From contig NZ_PJKB01000003.1 of NCBI RefSeq assembly GCF_002884975.1, forward strand, positions 62,001 through 126,000: a DNA stretch of 64,000 bases, given 5' to 3'. Source of the DNA: Akkermansia muciniphila (GTDB taxonomy: Bacteria > Verrucomicrobiota > Verrucomicrobiia > Verrucomicrobiales > Akkermansiaceae). A model generated the notes under the pieces. The model was not told the origin of the DNA, searched no databases, and worked only from the letters and a program-made list of their open reading frames with translations. The translations under genes and the position numbers were made by a program. Below, one piece after another: positions 9,061 to 16,493 of the stretch. How positions within the stretch are numbered: position 1 is the stretch's first letter; every line of letters starts with the position of its first letter.

Positions 9061-9534
9061 ATGAGCGCTTCCAAGGAAGACCGGGCAGCCCGGGCGCTGG
9101 ACTATTTCCACCAGGGGTACAACTGTTCCCAGTCCGTCTTTGCCGCCTTTGCGGACGTCTGCGGCCTGACTGAAGAAACGGCCCTGAAACTTTCCTCCCC
9201 GCTGGGAGCGGGCATAGGCCGCATGCGGGAGGTGTGCGGCGCTTTTTGCGGACTGAGCATGCTGGCCGGCAGCCTGTACGGAAACAGTTCTCCGGAAACC
9301 GGGGAAAAGGAAAAAATCTTTTCCCTGGTGCAGTCCCTGGCGGCCTCCTTCAAACAGGAATTCGGCACGCTTTACTGCCGGGAACTGCTGGGCCTGTCTC
9401 CGGAACGGCTGGCTGCGGAAACGGCGCGCCCCGGTGAACGGACCGCGGCCTACTACGCCTCACGCCCCTGTGAACGCTGCATTGCCTTCTGCGCCCACCA
9501 GGCAGCCGCACTGGAAGCAAGGGCGCAGCATTGA
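9061..9534 (+). CDS. C-GCAxxG-C-C family protein
   Basis: A 157-residue protein of the C_GCAxxG_C_C family, a probable redox or metal-binding protein of unknown function. Conserved cysteines appear in GYNCSQSVF, in VCGAFCGLSMLAGSLYG (the family-defining segment), and in the C-terminal RPCERCIAFC cluster. The ATG at 9061, after the DedA gene, fits the family N-terminus; an upstream in-frame start would overlap dedA by 38 bp and add unrelated residues. Members often associate with anaerobic redox metabolism. The stop codon lies inside the stem of a bidirectional terminator. Confidence 0.82.
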   Translation: MSASKEDRAARALDYFHQGYNCSQSVFAAFADVCGLTEETALKLSSPLGAGIGRMREVCGAFCGLSMLAGSLYGNSSPETGEKEKIFSLVQSLAASFKQEFGTLYCRELLGLSPERLAAETARPGERTAAYYASRPCERCIAFCAHQAAALEARAQH

Positions 9535-9574
9535 AATGCCCGGTCTCCCCACGCAGGAAAACCGGGCATTTCAA
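9531..9574. terminator. Bidirectional terminator
   Basis: Perfect 14-bp arms TTGAAATGCCCGGT and ACCGGGCATTTCAA with a 16-nt loop. It serves the C-GCAxxG gene on plus and the first ferritin-like gene on minus; the left arm contains the plus-strand TGA stop. Confidence 0.85.
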
Positions 9575-9591
9575 TCAGACGGAAAGTACCG

Positions 9592-9927
9592 TCAATGAGC
9601 GCTGCATTTGCCGTCCGGGCAGGAGGCTTTCAGCTTGTCAATTTTTTCATTGGTTTCACCCATCCCTTCGTCGTAGAAGCCCTGTTCATCCGGGGCCAGA
9701 ACCTGAAGGAGGCGGAGAAATTCGCCCGCGTGCTCCTTTTCTTCATTGGAAATATCCAAAAGAACTTCCTGAGCCAGTTTGTTGTCGATGGATTCGGCAA
9801 GCTGGGTATAGAGCTGGATGGCCTCATACTCCGCTGCGATCATGAACCGGATGGCTCTCACCAATTCGTCATGGGTGAGCATCCGGTCTTCCTTCAATCC
9901 GCTAAATGCATTTGTAAATTCAGGCAT
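9592..9927 (-). CDS. Ferritin-like diiron protein, copy 1
   Basis: A 111-residue ferritin-like helical protein. The first helix carries AAEYEAIQLY (Glu33 as candidate ligand) and the second carries EEKEHAGEF (Glu63, His66), a half-site diiron pattern like that of small encapsulated-ferritin and rubrerythrin-related proteins that assemble as dimers. The C-terminus is a short tail with CPDGKC. The ATG at 9927 is preferred over a TTG 15 bp upstream because it aligns with the start of the second copy. A near-identical gene lies about 290 bp upstream on the same strand. The exact role (iron storage or peroxide reduction) is not determined. Confidence 0.78.
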   Translation of the reverse strand: MPEFTNAFSGLKEDRMLTHDELVRAIRFMIAAEYEAIQLYTQLAESIDNKLAQEVLLDISNEEKEHAGEFLRLLQVLAPDEQGFYDEGMGETNEKIDKLKASCPDGKCSAH

Positions 9928-9948
9928 GCAGGTATGACTCAAATCACC

Positions 9949-9989
9949 ACTAATGTATTCAAAATGTTTTTGTCATACATTTTTTGCGA
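9949..9989 (-). promoter_or_regulatory. Shared upstream element of ferritin-like copy 1
   Basis: On the minus strand this reads TATGACAAAAACATTTTGAAT and onward. Nearly the same block (TATGACAAAAGCATATTGAAT) lies at about 10591-10615 before copy 2. Conservation of the non-coding block suggests a promoter or operator copied along with the gene. Confidence 0.45.
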
Positions 9990-10156
9990 CATTCTTTGAA
10001 CTTTTTTCATAGAAAACGGTCTAATGGGGCAACTCCGCTCTCCGGCAGTTTTAATATGGGGAAACAGCAGTTTTCCGCCCCCTCCGGCCCGGCCTGCCTT
10101 CCCCCTGCTGATGTGAAATGAGAGAGACAAGACAGGCCCGCACAATCCGGCAACAG

Positions 10157-10197
10157 AAAACGCCCACCCCTTCCCTGAAGGAAAAAGCGGGCGTTTT
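10157..10197 (-). terminator. Terminator of ferritin-like copy 2
   Basis: Arms AAAACGCCC and GGGCGTTTT flank a 23-nt loop. On the minus strand the stem ends in a T-run just beyond the copy 2 stop codon. Confidence 0.7.
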
Positions 10198-10220
10198 ACA
10201 GGAGGAGAACGGAAAATCCG

Positions 10221-10565
10221 TCAATGGGCAGGGGAATTGCTGCATTTGCCGTCCGGGCAGGATGCCTTTAACTTGTCAATTTTTTCATTGGTTTCACCCA
10301 TCCCTTCGTCGTAGAAGCCCTGTTCATCCGGGGCCAGAACCTGAAGAAGGCGGAGAAATTCGCCCGCGTGCTCCTTTTCTTCATCGGAAATATCCCAAAG
10401 AACTTCCTGGGCCAGTTTATTGTCAATGGAGGCGGCAAGCTGGGTATAGAGCTGGATGGATTCATATTCCGCTGCGATCATAAACCGGATGGCTCTCACC
10501 AATTCGTCATGGGTGAGCATCCGGTCTTCCTTCAATCCGCTAAATGCATTTGTAAATTCAGGCAT
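10221..10565 (-). CDS. Ferritin-like diiron protein, copy 2
   Basis: A 114-residue tandem paralogue of the gene at 9592. Over the first 108 residues only about four positions differ (A36S, E45A, L57W, N61D), and none of the putative ligands (Glu33, Glu63, His66) is affected. The tail after CPDGKC is three residues longer (NSPAH). It begins with the same ATG and MPEFTNAF start. High nucleotide identity extends into the upstream region, which indicates a recent duplication or ongoing gene conversion. Each copy has its own terminator, so expression can be independent. Confidence 0.78.
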   Translation of the reverse strand: MPEFTNAFSGLKEDRMLTHDELVRAIRFMIAAEYESIQLYTQLAASIDNKLAQEVLWDISDEEKEHAGEFLRLLQVLAPDEQGFYDEGMGETNEKIDKLKASCPDGKCSNSPAH

Positions 10566-10690
10566 ACCAGTAGGACCGGATAAACAAATTCTTCATTCAA
10601 TATGCTTTTGTCATAAATTTCCTACGGATTCTTTTGAGCCAGCATCATGGAAAAGAGTTTCATGAAAATTCCCCTCCTTTCCTATAAAAT

Positions 10691-10730
10691 ACGGCAGGAG
10701 CCGCGGTTTCAGCACCGCAGCTCCTGCCCA
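10691..10730 (-). terminator. Terminator of the secreted thioredoxin gene
   Basis: A long stem pairs GGCAGGAGCCGCGG-like and CCGCAGCTCCTGCC arms. It is followed on the minus strand by TATTTTAT, immediately after the thioredoxin-like stop codon. Confidence 0.8.
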
Positions 10731-10753
10731 GAATCCCGGTTGGGTGTAACGCC

Positions 10754-11254
10754 TTACCTGGCCTCCGCGGGCTTGGGAGCGTACTTCTTGAAAAACTCAA
10801 CGTATTGGACAGGAGTCCGGCCGGGAACATAACCCGTGCGGCCCAGCTCCTTTCCCTTGGCGTCTACCACCACCATGGCGGGAACGCCGCGGATGCCATA
10901 TTCCTTAGCTTCCTTGGATTTGCTGAAATCCGGACTGCCAAACTCAAACTTGACGCCGATGGCCACACCATCCATGCCTTGTTTGAACTCTTTCTTGGAA
11001 AGAATTTCCTTCTCCAGCTTAATGCAGTAACCGCACCAGGACGTTCCCGTGAAAAGAAGGACAATGGGAAGGCCCGTCTCCTCCGACTGCTTCTGGGCGC
11101 TCTTCATGCTCTTGCCCCACTTGAACTTTACCTTGGCGGCCTTGGCCGCTTTTGCGGCGGCTTCCTTGTCAGACGGAAGATCCTGGGCCATGGAAACGCC
11201 GGAAACACTGAATCCGAGCACGGCGCATAATGCAAAAATTAAATGTCTGTTCAT
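10754..11254 (-). CDS. Secreted thioredoxin-fold protein
   Basis: A 166-residue periplasmic thioredoxin-like protein. The signal peptide (MNRHLIFALCAVLGFSVSG, cleavage near SMAQD) is followed by an Ala/Lys-rich linker. The thioredoxin domain has the active site WCGYC (Cys74, Cys77) and the cis-proline segment GIRGVPAMVV. CGYC differs from the CGPC of cytosolic thioredoxin and is seen in DsbE/thiol-disulfide interchange-like proteins. The ATG at 11254 is chosen; a GTG one codon earlier is possible. The gene lies alone between the ferritin-like genes and a tRNA. Confidence 0.85.
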   Translation of the reverse strand: MNRHLIFALCAVLGFSVSGVSMAQDLPSDKEAAAKAAKAAKVKFKWGKSMKSAQKQSEETGLPIVLLFTGTSWCGYCIKLEKEILSKKEFKQGMDGVAIGVKFEFGSPDFSKSKEAKEYGIRGVPAMVVVDAKGKELGRTGYVPGRTPVQYVEFFKKYAPKPAEAR

Positions 11255-11426
11255 CACATTTGGGAGTGGTTCCCTGCAAATTAACAGGAAATGGCAGCAT
11301 AGGAAGACAAATCAGCGTCTTTCCCATATGGGAGGGAACCTATTTCCTCCTGAAATGGGCTCTCTTCTAAAAAAAGTATTGCTCTTTCCACTCCAATCGG
11401 GTAATAATCCGCCCGCACTTCCAAAC

Positions 11427-11501
11427 GCGCGGTTAGCTCAGTGGTAGAGCAACACCTTGACATGGTGGAGGTCGTAGGTTCAAATCCTATACCGCGTACC
11501 A
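11427..11501 (+). tRNA. tRNA-Val (GAC)
   Basis: A 75-nt cloverleaf. The acceptor stem GCGCGGT pairs with ACCGCGT (one G-T end pair). The D arm contains TAGCTCAGTGGTAGAGC, the anticodon loop TTGACAT gives anticodon GAC, and the T arm contains GGTTCAAATCC. The 3' CCA is encoded. A terminator follows within 10 nt. The tRNA abuts the phage-derived region that starts ~400 bp downstream; no repeat of its 3' end was spotted on the far side. Confidence 0.93.
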
Positions 11502-11510
11502 CTTTCCTTA

Positions 11511-11543
11511 AAATCCCGTCCCTTTCCGGACGGGATTTTTTTA
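11511..11543 (+). terminator. Terminator of tRNA-Val
   Basis: Perfect 11-bp arms AAATCCCGTCC and GGACGGGATTT, then a T-run. The remaining bases to 11810 show no supported gene. Confidence 0.85.
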
Positions 11544-11810
11544 TTCCGGCACGCAGCACTTCCAAATTTTCTCCTGCATCTCCGTCGGCACGGCCTGGAA
11601 AAAAAGGTTCATCCGGGGAGGCATCCCGCTCCTACAGATAGGGAAAAAGAGGCCGGGAAAAATGGCGCTTGCAGCGTCTGCGAAAGGAAAGGCAAAAAAT
11701 CTTTTCCCATCTTTTTTTGAACACAACCCCACTCTCAGGACGCTAATAGTGTGAAGGCAGATGAAGGCCGCAGCCCTTAACCCTCCTTCCCTGATGAAAT
11801 AATGACCATT

Positions 11811-11845
11811 AAAAGCCCGGCGGAGGTAACCCCTCCGCCGGGCTT
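11811..11845 (-). terminator. Terminator of the phage scaffold operon
   Basis: Perfect 15-bp arms AAAGCCCGGCGGAGG and CCTCCGCCGGGCTTT around a 5-nt loop, 35 nt past the scaffold-like stop codon on the minus strand. Confidence 0.85.
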
Positions 11846-11880
11846 TCTGTTGACAAGAGGACCGTCAGGCAATCCACGGA

Positions 11881-12762
11881 TCACCGGGACGTCAGGCGGT
11901 CATACAATTCATTGGCGTACCTGTGGTTGGGATGGTTCACGCTCATATACGCATCATAAAGCGGGTGGGAAGGGTCTGACTCCATGCGCATGGCCTCCTC
12001 CGCAGGAGAAGGCGTACCGTTTCCCGAATGATGAAGGGGCGCTTCATCCAGCAGGCGGGAGGCCTGGAACAGCAGCCGGATGACGTCCGGATTGGAACCG
12101 AGCTCCGGATGGTCAAGCAGGGCGTCCGCATCCACGCCCGTCTCTGACGCAAGCCGCTGGAGAGCGGCAGTGGCCCGGCCCATATTACGCTCATAATTGG
12201 CGCCCCATTCCTGCTGCAGTGACTGTTCCGCCCGGGTTTCCATCTCCAGCCGGGAATCCTCCACCTGTTCCCTGGCTTCCTCATACGCCTGGGACATCGT
12301 CTCCTGAAGAGCATTCATGGCCTCCGGGGGCACGCCGTAGCGGTAGGCCGTGCGGGCCATGCGTTCCGCCAGTCCGGCGTTCCACTCGTTTTCCGGCGTG
12401 GATTCCGGACGCTCCAGGCGGTATTCCTCCTCCGACTCCGGAAGTCCGGCCATCCGCCGGAACCGTTCCATCTGCTCCTCATTCTCCACACCGGGATAAT
12501 GCCGCATGCGTTCCAGCTCTGCGTAACTCTTCGCCAGAGCCTCCGGCGTCTTAAACTTGGAAAGGGACTTCTCCATCCCCTTCAGCTCATCAAAACGGGC
12601 ATACCAATCCGGGACAAAACCCCCGTCCTCCCCCAGAAGGCCGGGAAGAGGCTCGGACTGTGCGGGAGCTGCGGATGAAATTTCCGCCTCCGGGGAAACT
12701 GCCCCGGAAAAATCCGCTTCCCCGGAGGGAGCGGCCGTATTGTTATCAATGGAATCAATCAT
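11881..12762 (-). CDS. Phage capsid-assembly scaffolding-like protein
   Basis: A 293-residue acidic, helix-rich protein. After a low-complexity N-terminus, the segment KFKTPEALAKSYAELERM followed by EEEYRLERPE and a long charged coiled-coil region is characteristic of scaffolding proteins of T7-like podoviruses, which direct capsid shell assembly and are then removed. It is last in a minus-strand operon: small protein, portal, Bbp19-like, scaffold. The major capsid gene, which normally follows the scaffold, is absent; a terminator and then the tRNA come next. The reading frame is intact. Assignment rests on motif pattern and gene order. Confidence 0.78.
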   Translation of the reverse strand: MIDSIDNNTAAPSGEADFSGAVSPEAEISSAAPAQSEPLPGLLGEDGGFVPDWYARFDELKGMEKSLSKFKTPEALAKSYAELERMRHYPGVENEEQMERFRRMAGLPESEEEYRLERPESTPENEWNAGLAERMARTAYRYGVPPEAMNALQETMSQAYEEAREQVEDSRLEMETRAEQSLQQEWGANYERNMGRATAALQRLASETGVDADALLDHPELGSNPDVIRLLFQASRLLDEAPLHHSGNGTPSPAEEAMRMESDPSHPLYDAYMSVNHPNHRYANELYDRLTSR

Positions 12763-13036
12763 TTTTTTCTTCTGCTGTGGATTCTTTAATGGCTAGTTGG
12801 AGCTGGCGGCGGATGTACAGGAATATCTCCCTGTAGGCATCCCGCCTCATGGCATCTAGGGGGTCGTAACTCCCGGGACTTCCTTGAAAAACGGGCAAAT
12901 CAGTCTGGAAGCGAGCCTCCAGAAAGGTCAGCGCCTCCCGCCCGTCCGGGGTGTCAAACACCCGGAGAAGCTGGCGCCTTTTAAGACGGGCCTCCCTGAG
13001 GGAAGCCTCCTGCTGCAATGTCATATCCTGGTTCAT
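12755..13036 (-). CDS. Bbp19-like phage protein
   Basis: A 93-residue protein with RVFDTPDGREALTFLEARF, then a segment ending DAMRRDAYREIFLYIRRQL. This matches the pattern of the Bbp19-like family found between portal and scaffold genes in podoviruses; its function is unknown. It overlaps the portal gene by 4 bp and the scaffold gene by 8 bp, so the operon is tightly packed and translationally coupled. Confidence 0.72.
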   Translation of the reverse strand: MNQDMTLQQEASLREARLKRRQLLRVFDTPDGREALTFLEARFQTDLPVFQGSPGSYDPLDAMRRDAYREIFLYIRRQLQLAIKESTAEEKND

Positions 13037-14667
13037 TCCTGAATCGCGGTTAACTGGTCAAGCAAGGGATTAAGGGAAGCGTACGGATCCTCTTCCGCCG
13101 GGGCCTGCGCGGCCTCCTGCTGGCGGTCCGCACGCTCCTTCCGCATGGCCTGGACGTCAGCCCAGGGCCTCAGCATGCTCTCCGGAGCGCCGTCCACACG
13201 GGTGGACAGGCGGAAGCAATGATCCCAGTCCACATGGTCCGCCAGGTCCGGAGCGGCCTGCATCATCATATTCAGGCGTTGAAGGCTGCGGTCCATGCCT
13301 TCGCTCTGCAAACGCCTGAGAACCAGCGCTATCTTTGACTGGTACACCACTCTGGGTTCCCCAACGGTGACGGAACCGCCCCTGCCTTCCCGCAGCACGG
13401 CACGCGGAGGCCTGGGGAACCTGCCCATGCGGAACAGCAGGGAGAAAATGCGCGTCATGGTAGAATACAGGTCACTCACGAACAGCGTGAAGGATGGTGA
13501 AAACATCAGCACGCGTTCATTCTCCCGCGCCATCACCTCCGTGGCTGTCATGCTGCCGCGGTGGCCGCTCCAGAGCTCCAGCATGGGCAGGTAATAGGCA
13601 CGGCGTATGGCGTCCTGCTTCTGCGCCAGGCGGTCCATGCCTATGTCATACCTGCCCTGCGTGGCCCACTCCCGGGGGAGGTGGAGGGAAGCGGCCTCCG
13701 GCGTGATGACGGTTCTGCCGCCGGCACGCAGGTCCACCTCTCCGATCTGGTTGGCCAGCTCCAGAATGCGGGGGAAGGCGGCCACCTCCCCCAAGGTGTC
13801 CAGAATGCGGTTCAGGAACTGCACCTGCTGAATGGCGGGAAACACCAGCCTGCCGGGAGCCAGGCCGTACGGGCCGCTGCCCCATTTCAGGAAACGGGTC
13901 ACCAGGTACGGAAACTCCATGTATCCCCCTTCCTCCACGATCACCTGGTCATCCAGGGACAGGTAAACGCTCTCAAACGGCATGTGGGCGGCCTGTTCCC
14001 TGCGGCGGCTGCGCCGGGTGCGCGGACGCACCACATGCAGGAACCTCAGGGACGTGGCGTATGGATTGCCGCCGCGTTCCAGCGCCTCCCGCGCCCGGGG
14101 GCCCAGCGCCTTCAGGCCGAACATGGAACGCGCCTGGTGGGCGGTATAGGTAAACTCCCGCACGTAAGTATCCACCCGGCCTTCCGCATTCTCCGCACAG
14201 GCGAACTGCCCGCACGGAATATTCGTGAACAGCAATCTGCCGTCCGACGAATTCCCGGTGAACAGGCTGCCCGTTCCCAAAGCCACGCGATCCAAGAAAC
14301 ACTCATGGATCTCCGTATAAAAATTGGAAACGGACAGCTCCTTCAAGGCAATCTCCGAACACTGGTTATACCAGGCCTCCGCCTCATCGCCGCCGTGGTC
14401 ATCCGGAGCGGACCACTTGAACCACACGTCATGGCTGGGCGTAATATAGGACATATGGCCGCTGGCCAGCTTCTGGCACGCCTCCACGGCGGTGGTATCC
14501 GTCATGCGGTCCATGGCGTCCCTGCTGGGCAGGGAAACATCCCCTTCCCGGTTCAGGCGCCGCGGCAGCACGTAATCCCTCAAACGGTCCCACCACGTCT
14601 CCCAGGGAGCGCGCTGGGCGGCCAGGGACTTGTACACGGAATTCAACTCCGCAACTCTCTCTTCCAT
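13033..14667 (-). CDS. Phage portal protein (T7-like head-tail connector)
   Basis: A 544-residue portal protein, the dodecameric ring at the capsid vertex through which DNA is packaged and the tail attached. The N-terminus (APWETWWDRLRDYVLPR) and the block MTDTTAVEACQKLASGHMSYITP are typical of the T7 gp8/head-tail connecting family. The mid-region GTGSLFTGNSSDGRLLFTNIP and the later MTATEVMARENER are further family-like stretches. Length matches the family's ~500-550 residues and no frameshift is seen. It is preceded by a small 71-residue protein as in many podoviruses. Confidence 0.88.
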   Translation of the reverse strand: MEERVAELNSVYKSLAAQRAPWETWWDRLRDYVLPRRLNREGDVSLPSRDAMDRMTDTTAVEACQKLASGHMSYITPSHDVWFKWSAPDDHGGDEAEAWYNQCSEIALKELSVSNFYTEIHECFLDRVALGTGSLFTGNSSDGRLLFTNIPCGQFACAENAEGRVDTYVREFTYTAHQARSMFGLKALGPRAREALERGGNPYATSLRFLHVVRPRTRRSRRREQAAHMPFESVYLSLDDQVIVEEGGYMEFPYLVTRFLKWGSGPYGLAPGRLVFPAIQQVQFLNRILDTLGEVAAFPRILELANQIGEVDLRAGGRTVITPEAASLHLPREWATQGRYDIGMDRLAQKQDAIRRAYYLPMLELWSGHRGSMTATEVMARENERVLMFSPSFTLFVSDLYSTMTRIFSLLFRMGRFPRPPRAVLREGRGGSVTVGEPRVVYQSKIALVLRRLQSEGMDRSLQRLNMMMQAAPDLADHVDWDHCFRLSTRVDGAPESMLRPWADVQAMRKERADRQQEAAQAPAEEDPYASLNPLLDQLTAIQE

Positions 14668-14675
14668 GGCGGCGG

Positions 14676-14891
14676 CTATCCCAGGGTTTTCCTAAGCAGG
14701 GTACGTGGATTGGCCTCCTCCTGCCCAGCGGAAGAATGGCGGCGGGCCAGAATGGTGGAAATCATCCCCTGCCTCTGGCGCTCCCGTGCCTGGTAATCCT
14801 CTCCTACTTCCTCACCCACGCTCTCCGCCTTCACTGGAATGGTCTGCTCCGGCGCGGGAGTGGACGGTGTGGATGGTTTCATGAATCCCAT
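14676..14891 (-). CDS. Small portal-associated phage protein
   Basis: A 71-residue Pro/Glu/Arg-rich protein. The segment ARERQRQGMISTILARRH resembles the basic, isoleucine-containing C-terminus of small proteins encoded immediately before podovirus portal genes. It starts 9 bp upstream of the portal gene. The function is unknown. It is the first gene of the minus-strand phage operon. Confidence 0.6.
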   Translation of the reverse strand: MGFMKPSTPSTPAPEQTIPVKAESVGEEVGEDYQARERQRQGMISTILARRHSSAGQEEANPRTLLRKTLG

Positions 14892-15206
14892 AATCTCTTT
14901 TTCTTTCTATGCATGGTTTTATTAATGGCCCGTTCCGTTTACCGGAATAAATGGCTCCGTGGGGGTCCGGACGCCTGCCGCACGGACAAGCCATGCGGAG
15001 CAGGCGCCGTCTCACCGTAAAGGAAAAGGGCATGCTCTTCACCTGCCCGGAAACTTCCGGACCGGTGCATGCATCTATCAAATAGATGAATGGCAGGAAA
15101 ATGCACCTGGGGAAAAAACGGCCGCATACATGCCACCGGTGGCACAAAAGAGGGCACTCCCAAACAAGATGCATTACACTGCCAAATCCGGCAAACATGT
15201 GGCGTT
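14892..15206. promoter_or_regulatory. Divergent intergenic region of the phage module
   Basis: This 315-bp space lies between the divergent portal operon and the tail tubular gene and has no convincing gene. It contains a hairpin with arms CATCTAT (15072-15078) and ATAGATG (15082-15088), and a perfect 14-bp palindrome TGCCACCGGTGGCA (15131-15144). These are candidate operator sites for divergent promoters, possibly for the winged-helix protein encoded at 15878. Confidence 0.45.
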
Positions 15207-15827
15207 ATGACTCATGAATCCTTACTTCAGCCGGATACCCCCTCCGCGCTGGATATTTGCAACGCGGCGCTCTCCAAAATAGGGGAAGCGCCGCTGGATG
15301 CGCTGATTGCCAATGAATCCACGGCATCCCGTCTCTGCGTTCTTCACTACCACCCGGCCCGGAGAGAAACCCTCTGCATGGCGCGCTGGACCTTCGCCAC
15401 CACGCAGGCCATGCTGGACTCCGTCTCCGCCCAGGCTCCCAACTCCCTGACCCCCTACCAGTTCACGCTGCCTGCGGACTGCCTGCGCGTGCTGGATGTG
15501 GAATGTACGGAATGGAAAATGCAAGGGCGCCGCATCCATGCCTCACGCGCTCCGCTGCCTATGAGCTACATTGCGGACATTGAAGACGCAAACCAATTTG
15601 ATCCCCTCTTCATGGACGCCCTGGCTACGCGCCTGGCGGAGAAACTGGCCATGCCCATGACGGGAAACCAGAGCCTGCGCCAGAACCTTCACCAGGAATT
15701 CCATAAAATCATTCTTCCGCAGGCAGCCACCGTCAACGCCGTGCAATCCTTCTCCAACGACTCCCACCCCCTGCTGGACCTGCTGAGGAAAATCAAATCC
15801 CCCACCTGCTCGGAAGAATATGAATAA
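15207..15827 (+). CDS. Phage tail tubular protein A-like
   Basis: A 206-residue protein resembling T7 gp11 (tail tubular protein A), which forms the ring joining portal to nozzle. The N-terminal ALDICNAALSKIGEAPLDAL, followed by a conserved ARRETLCMARWTFATTQ stretch (RDxxLRxHPWxFA in relatives), is diagnostic. The later LPADCLRVLDV and DALATRLAEKLAMPMT segments also fit. The ATG at 15207 is used; the longer upstream reading frame has no family similarity. It is encoded opposite to the portal operon, unlike in intact podoviruses. Confidence 0.82.
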   Translation: MTHESLLQPDTPSALDICNAALSKIGEAPLDALIANESTASRLCVLHYHPARRETLCMARWTFATTQAMLDSVSAQAPNSLTPYQFTLPADCLRVLDVECTEWKMQGRRIHASRAPLPMSYIADIEDANQFDPLFMDALATRLAEKLAMPMTGNQSLRQNLHQEFHKIILPQAATVNAVQSFSNDSHPLLDLLRKIKSPTCSEEYE

Positions 15828-15877
15828 CAGGAGAATAACACGGGAACAACATAACGATAACTTGTGAATACACGCTG

Positions 15878-16171
15878 ATGAAAGCACTGGACTTCATACA
15901 GATATTCGCCACTAACGTCCGCAGGATGGACTTCCGCCTCAGCAGCGCCCAGGTCATTCTGGCCGTCATCGCCGGATACAGGCGCCACAGCACCATCACG
16001 GAGGCCACCCGCCTGCACCCCAATACCGTCACCAACATCCTGCAGGACCTCATCGCTCAGGGATACGTCAACCGGTTCGGAGACTGCCGACCTTACGTGT
16101 ACCGCCCCACGGCGGAAGGCGAGCAGCTGGCCGGAAACCTGCTGGACAAAAATACCCTCCCCGGCACATGA
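15878..16171 (+). CDS. Winged-helix DNA-binding protein
   Basis: A 97-residue predicted winged helix-turn-helix protein. The recognition region TITEATRLHPNTVTNILQDL is followed by a wing-like segment GYVNRFGDCRPYVYRPTAEG, the layout of MarR/phage regulatory wHTH domains. It lies in the plus-strand phage operon, and its stop overlaps the next gene by 4 bp. It may regulate the divergent phage promoters or serve in DNA packaging; the sequence does not decide. Confidence 0.65.
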   Translation: MKALDFIQIFATNVRRMDFRLSSAQVILAVIAGYRRHSTITEATRLHPNTVTNILQDLIAQGYVNRFGDCRPYVYRPTAEGEQLAGNLLDKNTLPGT

Positions 16172-16425
16172 AGGACTCCCTGCTCAGCACGGAAGAAAAA
16201 CGCCGCTGGCTCGCCCGGGTCTTCCGGGATACGGACGGCGAATACTCCCAGGCAGATAAATTCAAGGCCCTGGTGGAAGACACCAAGCTGGCTGCCCTCC
16301 AGCAGGAAGAAGAGGAATTCAGACGCAGGCAGGAAACGGGAGCCGCAACGCAGGACCCCATTCTGGCCCTGCTCCAGGCTATCCCGCCCGCAGAACTCAA
16401 TCTGGACGACCAGGCTCCTTCCTGA
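16168..16425 (+). CDS. Small terminase subunit-like protein
   Basis: An 85-residue protein beginning with STEEKRRWLARVFRDTDGEY, then DKFKALVEDTKLAALQQEEE. This resembles the N-terminal domain of phage small terminase or related packaging proteins (EKRxWLAxxxR plus DKLxAxxxDxKL). No large terminase follows; a terminator and the CRISPR array come next. The assignment is tentative because the protein is short. Confidence 0.5.
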   Translation: MKDSLLSTEEKRRWLARVFRDTDGEYSQADKFKALVEDTKLAALQQEEEEFRRRQETGAATQDPILALLQAIPPAELNLDDQAPS

Positions 16426-16447
16426 AATCTAATGCTGCATCACCACA

Positions 16448-16486
16448 AAAAAGCTCTCCAGACCAAACAAGCCTGGAGAGCTTTTT
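16448..16486. terminator. Bidirectional terminator between phage module and CRISPR array 1
   Basis: Perfect 14-bp arms AAAAAGCTCTCCAG and CTGGAGAGCTTTTT. It can end the plus-strand phage operon and the minus-strand CRISPR transcript. Confidence 0.85.
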
Positions 16487-16493
16487 CATTGTC

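Noticed and set aside
15090-15206. Longer start for the tail tubular A-like gene
   Set aside because: The added residues include none of the family pattern and cover the palindromic region; the ATG at 15207 fits better.
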